From positions 248,001 through 312,000 of the forward strand of contig JAHQIY010000033.1 of assembly GCA_019054805.1 (NCBI GenBank): DNA of 64,000 nt. The letters are read 5' to 3'. The notes beneath the pieces were generated by a model. It searched no databases. It was given only the letters and a program-made list of their open reading frames with translations, and was not told where the DNA came from. The translations under genes and the position numbers were made by a program. Within the stretch, counting starts at the first letter, position 1. The number at the start of each line of letters is the position of its first letter. This DNA is from Brachionus manjavacas (lineage: Eukaryota; Rotifera; Eurotatoria; Ploima; Brachionidae). Below, in pieces: positions 1 to 11,808 of the stretch.

Positions 1-124
1 TAAAAGAGAGTTTAGAAAAAACATAAAGTTGCTTAGAGTTGAAAATTTTCAAAATCTTGAGAATATTAGAGATGTGACAACTATAGTTCAAGCCTTACAT
101 GGTTCTAATAAGGTTGTTATGTGA
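1..124 (+). CDS. 3' end of an unrecognised coding exon
   Basis: The frame starting at base 2 is open from the window edge to a TGA at 122-124. It encodes about 40 residues of mixed, protein-like composition (K-R-E-F-R-K at the start, ending V-Q-A-L-H-G-S-N-K-V-V-M). Codon use here is clearly less AT-biased than the DNA that follows, which suggests a real terminal exon whose start lies outside the window. I do not recognise a family. It could equally be the tail of a transposon-derived ORF. Confidence 0.35.
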   Translation, partial: KREFRKNIKLLRVENFQNLENIRDVTTIVQALHGSNKVVM

Positions 125-1100
125 GGTATTTAAGAATTTTAAAGTTTCTTATAATTGTTAATAAATTAATTAAAAAATCTTAAGCTAACAAAATTTAAAA
201 AATAATTTTTTTTAATAAAACCTAATTGAATTAAAAAAAATAATTTTTAATTTTCGTATTTAAATCAAATAATTAGTTAATTAATAAAATCTAATTAAAA
301 ATTTTTTCTTCAGTAAAAATAAATGAAATTTTTTTCCAAAATACCTAATTAAATTTATAAAAAACAATTTATTTTAAGTTTCGAAGAATATTTCTGTTCC
401 TTCTTCATTCGAACCATAAGCTCCAGACCCGTCTTCAAATTGTCAAGCGTCTTTTAATTTTTTAATTAAAATTTTAACTAATAGTTAATTTGGCAAATTG
501 AAGTTTCAAATCTAATTTTAGAATGAAAACGATGATTTAAAATTTTAAAGCCTACTAATATCTAATTTTTAATTTTTAATTTAAAAAATTTTTATTATTT
601 TTAAGAAATAAAAACTAAACATTACATGACATGATATATCTAATAATGGTTCATTATCAAGTTTACATCAAAATCATTGAAATATATTATGAGAGAAAGT
701 TGTTTTTTTGATTGTAAAAATCATTAATTTATGGGAAATGATAAGCCTTAAATTTTCTCTCTATTTTTGATAAATTAAAATTAAAAAAAATTAAGAGTAT
801 TTATCGCGATTTCTTTCCTTCTTTTAGTTTTATTTTTGAAGCTTTTTGTATTTTTTTGAGTAGAAGAAAATGTATTAAAAAATTGAACATCTTTTAAAAT
901 TTTGGAAACTAATTTAATTTTTTTGAGGGATAAAATAAAAAGTTATGAAGCTTATTTCTGAATTGTGAACGATAATATACGCCATTTATTAAAAAAATTA
1001 AAGATTATTTTTTTGAATAATCGTAGTTATTTTATTTTTAAATATTTTATATTAAATTATATAGTTAATCCTATTTGAATTATTTTTAAAAATTACGAAC
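125..1100. other. AT-rich intergenic stretch, nothing recognised
   Basis: Dominated by A/T runs and short in-frame stops on both strands. A slightly GC-richer island near 385-450 has no open frame of useful length. I see no RNA gene, repeat or coding exon. Confidence 0.5.
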
Positions 1101-1130
1101 GTCAAAAGATCAAGGTATAATATCAACCAA

Positions 1131-2150
1131 AAAATCAATCAAAATGTCCATCAAAAAATTGCGATGGTTCTGGAAACACTGAGATTGGTCGTAATAAGCA
1201 TTATTGGTATGATCTTATTTCATTTTTATTAAATTATCAAAGTTATCATTATATTTAAAGTTTTGCTAATTGTCCGAAAAATCCTTTCAATGCTAAATTA
1301 TCTAATACAAGGATCTTTTTGAAGAAAAAAATAAAAGATCTCAAATCGGAAAATGAATATCTTAACAACTTAATTAAACCGGACGATTTAAAAAAGAGTC
1401 ATTTGTTTTACCTTTTGCTTGAGGATAGCGATTTTTTAGATGAACGAAATTCGCATTATAATAAAGTAATTCTATTTTTTATTATTATACAATTTCAAGA
1501 CCATTTTATTTTTGAAGAATATGAATGATAATAGGAAAGAGTTTGTCAATGAAAATAATGAAAACCATTACGATGATCTTATAACCAAAATTCAACAATT
1601 GGTAAATTAAAAAATATTCTGAACTAATAATTTTTCGTTTTCCAAATTTTTATCCTTATTTTGAAATCGCTTTGTTGTTTTACATTTTATAAATCATTGG
1701 GATTTCATAATTCTCTGAATTACTTTAAAAGATAAAAGACATTATTAGAAAAATTTAGACAAATAAAAGTTTCAATTACAAAATATATTAAAATATTTAA
1801 ATGAAAGACAAAAATGTCCACGTAAAATCTTTGTTAAAACTTACTAAAATTAAAGGAAAATGAGCAAAAAATTTTGAAAGAAAGATTTGATGAGAAAACT
1901 TTACCCCATGGAGATACCAAAGAGACAAGAGTATTTTTAAAAAAATGAAAATTTCTAAAATTTAAAATTAAAATTAATTTAAAGCCTCGGTACGCGAACA
2001 TCAGAGAAAACAAAGGTTGGTGAATTTGTGAGTAGCAGAAATGTTTTTCTTGGGCCACAAGGAGGACATTTTCTTGAAAATCCAAGTGGTTCACTTTATT
2101 ATATTCGTGGAAAGGAAATTCTCCAGATAAATTTTTTAGCTGAATATTAA
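1131..2150 (+). pseudogene. Multi-exon gene or pseudogene with a MYT1-like C2HC zinc finger and coiled coil
   Basis: Six exon-like blocks chain together: about 1131-1206, 1261-1465, 1518-1600, 1739-1768, 1856-1930 and 1985-2150. They are separated by GT-AG introns of 54, 52, 138, 87 and 54 nt. Spliced, block 1 to block 2 gives a zinc finger with C-P-S-K-N-C-D-G-S-G-N, then K-H-Y-C and N-C-P-K, the layout of the MYT1-type C2HC finger (C-x4-C-D-G-S-G...H...C-P). A charged, coiled-coil-like stretch follows. The last block holds a V-F-L-G-P-Q-G-G-H-F motif and ends at TAA 2148-2150. Two defects argue for decay or sequence errors. Block 1 has an in-frame stop shortly upstream with neither an ATG nor an AG acceptor between. 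The last block needs a phase one base off from the exon before it. No function can be assigned beyond possible DNA binding. Confidence 0.45.
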
Positions 2151-5100
2151 TATTTAGAAAACTACATGTAAAAACGTCCTTGTTTTTTTGTATTTAATTA
2201 TTATTTTTGTTTAAGTTTTTTTTACTTTATTTTTTCATCTTTTTGCAATGAAGATTTTCTGATATTATTCTTTTTATTCTAAAATGAGTTTTTTATTTTT
2301 CACGTTGTATTACTTTTAAAAATTTTTTAAGAAAGCTATAAAATATTTTAAAAATTAAATTTGTAATTGTTGAAATTACATAATTTAGCTGATTTTTTTA
2401 ACAATTTTAAAGAAATTTTATTAGTAATACAATGAGATGAAATGAAAATCGGTTTTTTGATGAATTTTTTAAATTTTATTATATGTTTAATAAGTTGAGA
2501 AAAAATTATTTTTATTTTAATTTTTGTTGCGAACAAATCAAATTCACTGTTTAAATAAATTTGTTTGATTATTTAATTTGCACCAAAAATTTGTATTTGC
2601 CTTCTTTCTGTATTTAACATTTAAAACAATTGTCAAACTAGCTGTCGAGTTAAAAAATGAAATTTCAATGGGGACATTGAAAAAACAAAGCAAAAACAAT
2701 TATTTACAAATAAAACTTTCATTTTAGATCAAGTCAGGGAAGGTTAAAGAAAATGATTAATTTAAATGACCTCTTAATGAATTAATTAAGTTTTCTAATC
2801 CTTTAAATAAATCAAAATAAAAAATTATATTTCACTTCGATTTAAAAGGGTTTACTAATTTAAATCCTAATTTAATCAAATTTACTCATTGTTAATTCAT
2901 TTTTGGTAAAAGCTTTTTTGACATTTTTATTCTTTTTCCTTATATTTAATTATCTTTTACGATACATTTTCAAAAAACTTTTCAATTGATTTCTTTTATT
3001 TGAAAATTTTTCTTTTAATATCTTAAAAAGAATGTTAAATTATAAAATAAACATAACATTATTTTTGTTATTTCATTAATTTGCAAAACAAACTTTACTT
3101 TTATTCTAAAATTATTAGATAATGCTTCCTTATATTAGATAATATTTATAAAATTTGGCATAATATTGAGCAAACATGCTTAAATTTGCTTGATTCAAAA
3201 TTTAAAAAAAATATTAAACCGTTTAAAAGTTATTCAAGTTTCGCTGAATTGAAATGATCTAATAGAAACGAACTTCACAACCCCGGTATCATATGATATA
3301 GAGGAAAAGCATTTAGTCGTATCATTGTTTCATCAACAAATATATAATTATCAAATTATTCATTTTAGTGGAGATTTGCAAATTCAAATCTTTCCCTTTT
3401 TTAAAGTTCATTTAATTCAGGCTTTAATCTAAGTCTCCTCCAAAATAAGTTCATTTCTTTAAAATAAGCAGTTATTAATTTTATCAATTTTCTTCTTGAA
3501 ACACACTTTTTCGATAAAAACTGTCTTCTCCGCCGTTTTTCCTCAACTAAACGAGCTTGCCTGGATTTAATCAAATTCGAAAACTAGAAGGAACAGAAAC
3601 CGAAACCAAATTAACAAGAGAACTGCTTAAAAGAATTTAGAATGACCGTCAAAGTTAAATATGAGCCATAGAACAAGATTTTGATACAAAAAACAAAAAT
3701 AAAAATACAAACCGTATTTTTAGGAGGAGGGAGGACGTCTGAGCTGTTACAAAACTTCAAACAAATTATGAAGCAAACCGTAAAAAAACATAATTTTTGT
3801 TAAATTAAATTAAATACTTTAATATTGTTAGCATTATCGTAATTTTTAAATCAAATTTAATTTAGACTACCGAATTAGTATTATCAAATGCAAAATATAA
3901 AAAGAAGTGATTTTTTTCACCGCCATTAAAAAACTAAATATTTTAAAAGTAAAATTTTGCCTAAATTTTTGTAACTGCGTAAATTTGTTAAACGGTTATT
4001 TTGTTCATCATATTTTTATCATTTAATATGATTTTATATTTATCAGATTTTTTGCTCTTTTAAGCTACGAATATAAATGCCCTTTTGAAAATTAACTATA
4101 TTAGAAAAATTATTGATTACAAAACCAACCTTGATTTAAAACCAATACGACATATTTCTGTTGAGAAGTATAGTTTTTTAAAAACCACATTGAAAATAAG
4201 CTTTAATTTTTTATCTTTAAATTAGAAAATGTACCCATTGCTGAAAAAATATAAAAAATACGATTTTCCATATATTTTTTTTAGTTTACAAACATTTTCA
4301 TTTTAAAATTAAACTCATTAGTGAAATAGAATGAGCTAGATTTTTGTTTGTTTATGGAACTATACACTGTTTCTATTGTAATTTTGCCCTCTTACGATTT
4401 ATTAAAGAAAAAGTTTCCACATAGTTCTTTAACTTATCTTTCTGCAACAATATTTATTTTTTTTATTTTTTCAAGAATGAATATACCTTTTTTTCAAAAT
4501 AAACTTTACATTTGAATTTGCTTCGAATATTTTAAGCGAAAAAAAAATACTGCATTTTTTTCTTAAAATAACTGTTCTTTTCATTCAAATATCTTTTTTG
4601 TTCTTTTTCAAAATTCAGTGAAATTTGATCTTTAGTTTAATATAAATTCAGACATAACATTCAGCCCTTAGCTTTCGTCAAAACGCATTTAGAATTTGCT
4701 GCGGCGGTTCGGAATTCAATTACAAGAAGTGAAATTAATAAGTTTGAGGGAATCCAGAATAGGCCGACTAAGAAGGCAATATAATTAGGAGGATTAGAGA
4801 ACGAAGATGGACGTAGTTAGCTTACTTATACAAACCTGGAAACAAGAAGTAAAGAGGGGACTTTTTACAAATTTAAAGTTTTGACATCCCTTTCTTATTA
4901 TTTAATCTTAAATTAACTAAAGCTGTAGCACATATTTTAGCTTCTACTTAAACTATACATTTTCTTTAAAATTTCGGATTAAATGAAAAAAAGTTTAACT
5001 AAATTGAATTGTTTTATTTATTTCTTGGCTAAAATCTAAAGTCTAAACTCAAGACCCTACATTTGGTTCCCAAAAGTAGGATTCTATTATATATTTTAGT

Positions 5101-6060
5101 AGAATCCATTGAAGAGTTTTACTCGTGTCGCAAAACACGTGTTTCGATACATGGAGGGTAATTTCTCTCAACAGAATAAGGTTTTGAAAAAAGATTTCGC
5201 AAAATAGATTATTAAAAAATCTTTTAGTGAGATTATTTATTAATTTAAAAAAAGTTAAAGAAAACTTATTTTAAATTATTGAAATTATATAAAAATTATC
5301 CATTCAAAAGAAATCATTGACAATTTCGATCTTCTATTAGAAATTGAAATGCTAAAAAAAGAAAATATCATCATCGATTCACTCAGTGAACCAAATGTGT
5401 TAAAAAAAATAAAACTAACAAGCAATTTGGACTTATGCAATTAGAATATTTTTCTTCTTAAAATAACAATAAGAATGTAAAAAAACTGTATAAGAAAGAA
5501 CAAGAATAAAAAAAATTAAATAAAAAACAAATGTGGAAAAACTGAAATCAAAGAATCTGAAAGTCAAATTTCGTGTTGAATTAGAAAATAACCAAAAATA
5601 TCGGGGCGATTATTTTTTTTACTAAAGCAGGAAAACTGTCAAATTTAATATGAGGTCATTCTTTAATTATCTATCCAATAACTAGTTTATGATCTAATAT
5701 TAGGATAACCTACTTTACTAGAATAAACATTCGATCCTTTTTCTATATTAATTAGTTCTATAATATATTACTGCTAGGAACGAGCTTGCTCTGACGAGCT
5801 ATTAGCCAGACACGAACATGTTGAAAAGAATTTGATCAGTCAAATTTTATGGGTCCGCTTTATAAAAACTTTTTGTTCGCAATCAAAAGCTCTGCTTCCT
5901 GTATTTTATAAACATCATATTTTATTCATTAAAGGCTCACTTTTTAATTTTGAAAAGAAATTGGGTCCCCTTTTTCTTAGTTGACCTATCTGGCCACTTA
6001 AGTCATTTTGTGGTCTAATTCAGTATCCTGTAGCTAGTTGGTTCCCTTTTCTGCTGCTAA
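2151..6060. other. Gene-poor region with possible exon relics
   Basis: No gene model can be supported. A short open stretch around 5310-5440 (+) reads like a coiled-coil exon (L-E-I-E-M-L-K-K-E-N-I-I-I-D) resembling the coiled-coil block at 1320-1400, and could be a relic of the same kind of gene. GC-richer islands at 3530-3740, 4660-4860, 5030-5160 and 5770-6060 suggest old inserted sequence, but none contains a readable domain. Confidence 0.35.
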
Positions 6061-6370
6061 TCCTTGATATTCGAGAACAGGGGCTTGTTTGGGCCCAAGA
6101 GGCGTCTTGGTACTTTTGGTTGCCAGTTCTTGACAGTTCATGGACTTCTCTTTACTTTTTTTTCTTTCAATTGTTTAGCTTTACAACCTGAACCAGCACT
6201 AATTGCCTTGCCATTAAGAAATAGAATCTGCGATAAAAGCCCTGAAGAACAGAAAAGCCTAGTTATATACGGAGTCATGAAAAAATGTTTAAAAAATAAA
6301 TGTGAATTTTTTAGTGATGAAATCGAATTTTTTTTTTATAAGAAAATTGAAACTTGAATAAAAAATTATT

Positions 6371-6550
6371 CTGAATAACTTGTTAGAATGAATTTTCAAT
6401 CAAATAACTTATTCGAATGAATTTTCAATCAAATAACTTATTCGAATGAATTTTCATTCAAATAACTTATTCGAATGAATTTTCAATCAAATAACTTATT
6501 CGAATGAATTCTCAATCAAATAACTTATTCGAATGAATTATAATTCAAAT
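6371..6550. repeat. Left subterminal array of a 29-bp repeat
   Basis: About six head-to-tail copies of a 29-bp unit containing TTCGAATGAATTTTC and AATCAAATAACTTA. Copies differ by one or a few bases and the last one decays. Each unit holds near-palindromic GAATGA...TCATTC or TTCGAA cores. It lies just inside the left TIR of the hAT element and is inverted relative to the right array. Confidence 0.9.
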
Positions 6551-6682
6551 AAAAAATTTTAATTAAATTTTATTTTACTTAAAAAATTTACAGAAAAATA
6601 TTTGAAATAAATATTCGATTAGAAAAATTGAATAAAAAATAACAATTTGAATTGTTTCGATTTAAATTCAATAAAAAAACAT

Positions 6683-8365
6683 TCATTTTAAATTTTGACA
6701 GACAAAAACAACTTTTCTGACATTTTCTGGGTTAATTTTATTACGACGATCCCAAATGCTGTAACCGGCACTGGAAAATAATTGTTCTGAAGGGACTGAA
6801 GTTGCTGGCGTGCAAAAAATCCGTATAAAGGCTTCATAAATAATAGGATAAATATGTTTGTTAATCCTCCAAAATTCCAAAGGCTCAATGTTTTTAGAAG
6901 CTTCTAAATTATAGCGATAGAATTCCTTTTCTAAATTACTTAATTTTGAATAGCTTTTTTTGGTTTCATAATCTGCAGTAAAATCAAAATATTGTAAACG
7001 TTTGTCTTCTAGAGAAGGAGAAATCAAGATATTTGATGAATTATTAGGTTGACTAAGTCTATTCAAATTAGATAATTCGTTAACGTTCAATTTATTTTTC
7101 AGTTCCAAAGGAAAATATTCCACCAGCTTTCTGATGTGTGCTTTAGCTATGTTAATGTATTCTTTTTTCTGTCTTTCAGAACATTTTAAAAAATATTTAG
7201 TACGCACATCTAAATAAGTCGCTGTTAATAATAAACTATCATTTAGAACGTTGTACTTATTTAAATAGCTATCGGTGTAGTAATGAAGATATTTTTTAAA
7301 AGTAGTAGAAAACAAAGATTCATTATTAGTTTCGAGTAGTTTGTTGCGAAGACTTAAGAGAATAGGAATAACTATAGAAATTGTAGGATAATTAACCCCA
7401 GATAGCTCAGTGGTCGCGTCACTGAAAGGCTTTAAGATACTGACAGAATCGTTAAGAGTGATGATTTCGTTTTCATTTAATATTAGATATTCATATTTAT
7501 TATTTAATTTTCTATCTCGTAGAGCTTCATTTATAGGACCTTTTTGCTCAGAAATTCTTTTTAACATTAAAAACGTAGAATTCCACCTAGTAGTTATGTC
7601 TTGAATGATTTTATTTGGCTTAATATTAGATAATTTTTGCTTTTCTTCCAAAACTTCGCAAGCTATAGAGGATTGGTGAAATACTGAGGCTATTTTTCGG
7701 CATTTATTTACCAAATCTGAAAAATTCTGCATTATTGAATTTTCAGTTTCGTTCAAAATTGAAATGCCAGTTGTTTTATTTTGTTCTTCAGTCTCATATT
7801 CACAAGTTTCAATAGACACTGTAGAAAATTTAGTGATTTTTTTTACTATTAAATTTAATAAGTGAGCAAGGCATCCAATGTGATGAATTTCAGAAATTTT
7901 CGACTCTGTGGTAGCTATTTTGTTTAATTGACGACCAACCATCCAATGTCACGGAAACAGCTTGAGCTTTTATCAATTCAAGCTTAATACGGTTCCTTAT
8001 TTTTGAAAATTCATTAGCAAGTAAATGATTTGTTAGGGTATAGCGGGAAGGGAGAACAAATCCAGGATTAAGAAACTCAACAAATTTTTTAAAATATGAA
8101 TTTTCAACAATGATAAACGGCAATGCGGCACTTACAATAAATTGCAACAAAAATTCTTCTGCTTTAGTAAAATTTTTCTTTTGCTTCTTGTACAATGGCT
8201 TGTCTGGCTCATCTAAAGAAGTGTCAATATCGACAGACTCATTATTTGTTTCTAAATTCAGTGATATATTGTGATTATTTTTTAAATGATTACGCATTGC
8301 CGATGTTGATTTATTTGAATAAGCAGCATCACAATGTTTACATATTCGAGAATCACCAACGACAA
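6683..8365 (-). pseudogene. hAT transposase, frameshifted and internally deleted
   Basis: Read on the minus strand. A BED-type zinc finger (C-K-H-C-D-A-A-Y ... M-R-N-H-L-K-N-N-H) at about 8358-8275 leads into a 135-residue block ending after the conserved S-V-T-L-D-G-W-S-S motif near 7950. The frame then breaks. The next block (7942-6683) resumes at I-H-H-I-G-C-L-A-H-L-L-N-L-I-V, in hAT proteins the region after the second catalytic aspartate. It continues to the hATC dimerisation segment (T-P-A-T-S-V-P-S-E-Q-L-F-S-S-A-G). Roughly 100 residues normally present between DGW and CLAHLLNLIV, including the second catalytic Asp, are missing. The BED finger also lacks its usual Trp/Phe pair, and a stop (TAA) lies just upstream in frame. 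The catalytic core cannot be intact. Confidence 0.88.
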
Positions 8366-8711
8366 CCGAGTGTGAATGAACAATTGAAGTTTTTTATACT
8401 CTTTTCTTTTTCTCCCTTTATGGATTGAAGTTGGAGTCTCTTGAAAACTGGTAATAGATGACTGACTAGCACACACTAATGTTAGAAAATTTTTAAAATC
8501 CTTTTATGAGAATAAGAATTTCTTGAAAAAAATCAGAGTTGTTTAAAAGTCCCAAAAAAAATTTTAAGTCATTATAGTTGTTTAAAAGTCGCAAGTCTCT
8601 GAAAAAAATTATAGCTAAAAGTGAAATTTTAATAGCAAAGAAAAAAAAAAGAAGAGATCTTAAAGGAGAAAATTAATGCTTATAATTAATGCTTATATAT
8701 GTACGAAGCGA

Positions 8712-8925
8712 ATATTCGAATGAATTTTTATTTGAAAATTCATTCGAATAAGCTATTTGAATGAAAATTCATTCGAATAAGCTATTTGAATGAAAATTCA
8801 TTCGAATAAGCTATTTGAATGAAAATTCATTCGAATAAGCTATTTGAATGAAAATTTTTATTCGAATGAAAATTCATTCGAATAAGCTATTTGAATGAAA
8901 ATTCATTCGAAACTTCCTTTATTTG
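8712..8925. repeat. Right subterminal array of the same 29-bp repeat, inverted
   Basis: About seven copies of the unit TTCGAATAAGCTATTTG plus AATGAAAATTCA. Its reverse complement matches the left-array unit at roughly 27 of 29 positions. One copy carries a small expansion near 8850. The two arrays therefore form an imperfect inverted repeat bracketing the transposase gene, the position expected for hAT subterminal transposase-binding repeats. Confidence 0.9.
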
Positions 8926-8971
8926 AATATTGCGTCGAATAACCATATTCGATTTCATCACTAGAATTTTT

Positions 8972-9374
8972 TTTCACCAAATAAACTTCATTTTCGTTCT
9001 AAATATTTCAAAATGCGATTTTTTACAATCAAAATTGACAAAAATCAGCATATTTTTTCTCATTTTATATTGAATAACTAAATATTTAATATAACATGAG
9101 TAAATTTTAAATCAAATAGAAATTCTTTCAATTAAATTGCTTTTACTTTCTAAATATTATTAAATGCTCAAAAATAAACTCAAAAGTGCAATTAATAAAT
9201 TAATAAAGGTCTCTTTTTTTTTGAAGTTTTTCAAAATTAAAAGAGCTAAAAGTGCAAATAATATACTAATATTTTTATTCATTACATTTTATTGATAAAA
9301 AAATATAAATAAATATTAATAAGTAATATTTTTTTCAGAGTCGAAAATTTTTAAAATAAAATTTTAATTCGATA
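8972..9374. other. Intergenic; 3' flank of RPT1
   Basis: AT-rich flank between the hAT element and the RPT1 stop codon. A canonical AATAAA on the minus strand at 9288-9293, about 80 nt past the RPT1 stop, is a plausible polyadenylation signal. Nothing else is recognised. Confidence 0.5.
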
Positions 9375-10847
<1,473 letters not shown>

Positions 10848-11808
10848 TTTTTAAACTAATATTTTATTTTTTTAAAAGAATGAATTGACAAAATTGACTT
10901 GATGCAATTATTTTATATTTAAAATTTATTTCTTAAATTTTAAATGAAATAATGAATGCATGTATTTAAGTAAAGTGCAAAACAATTTTTCTAAATGTTA
11001 TTCAATTTTTAGTACATGTATTATTTTAGATTTAAATTTTAATACTCTTTACAAAACATTGGAATTTAATTTTAAATTATTTTTAAAATAGAGCGCAGAT
11101 GTCACTTTAAGTCTTTTTAATTTTAATTTTTTAATCAAATAACTTTTTTGTTAACAAATTTTAGAATTAAAAACGAACTTGGAATTTGAAGTAATTGCAA
11201 TCGATTGAAAATAGTCAAAAATGTATTTAAGCTGAATCACTTTAATATAATATGATAATTGATTATGTTTCAATGAAAATAAACTAAAGTGAATAAAGGA
11301 TTTAGGGAGATTTTAATTTTTATAATGGCTTTAATTATATTAAGTTACTTTTACAAGACTTAATGATAAACCAATTGATGAAATCAAAAATTGCTATTTA
11401 ATTGACAGGAATCAAATTTATTATTTTAATTTGTTTATAAAGATCCCGTAATGATTTGGAAAATTTGAAATTCATTTCAAGGCTTTTTAAATTATCTGAA
11501 AAAAAATCAATTTATTTATTAACTTAATATATTGATTGTTAAATTTTTAATAATTGATTATGTTTATATTGTTTTGCAGAACTTTTTTTTTAAAGAATTT
11601 TTTTAAAGCGTTTCAATCCAGATGCTGAAAAATTGAATTTTCATTATTTACCATATTTTTAATTTTTTGTAAATAAATAGGAACGATGAATTAAGAATTA
11701 TAATACTTGCTGGTCAATTAACTAATTCGACTTTTATTACAATGTTTTTTTTATTAATCAATTTTTTGTGTTAGTAAAAATCTAAAAATTCCAAATAATT
11801 CATTGTTT
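10848..11808. other. Intergenic region between RPT1 and BSDC1
   Basis: AT-rich, no open frame with protein-like composition. It lies upstream of RPT1 and downstream of BSDC1 (both minus), so it should hold the RPT1 promoter and the BSDC1 3' UTR. No specific motif can be named. Confidence 0.45.

Larger units (their letters stand above)
6304..8971 (-). mobile_element. hAT-superfamily DNA transposon, complete ends, 8-bp target site duplication
   Basis: The element runs from 6312 to 8963 (2652 bp). It begins TAGTGATGAAATCGAAT and ends with the exact reverse complement, a 17-bp perfect terminal inverted repeat. Immediately outside lie identical 8-bp direct repeats, GAATTTTT, at 6304-6311 and 8964-8971. 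An 8-bp duplication and a TAGTGATG-type terminus are hallmarks of hAT elements. Inside the TIRs sit two inverted tandem arrays of a 29-bp unit. Between them, on the minus strand, is a transposase gene with BED finger, DGW motif and C-terminal hATC dimerisation region. The perfect duplication implies a relatively recent insertion, but the transposase is internally deleted, so this copy is probably non-autonomous. Confidence 0.93.

Noticed and set aside
6064-6357. Plus-strand open frame of 97 codons
   Set aside because: It runs across the left boundary of the hAT insertion into the TIR, so the downstream part is transposon DNA; the upstream part shows no recognised domain.
6371-6550. CRISPR-like regular repeat array
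   Set aside because: The 29-bp units are contiguous with no unique spacers, and sit inside a eukaryotic transposon; this is a subterminal tandem repeat.
7399-7425. tRNA-like A box (TAGCTCAGTGGTCGCG)
   Set aside because: It lies inside the hAT transposase reading frame on the opposite strand, and no B box or cloverleaf follows at tRNA distance.
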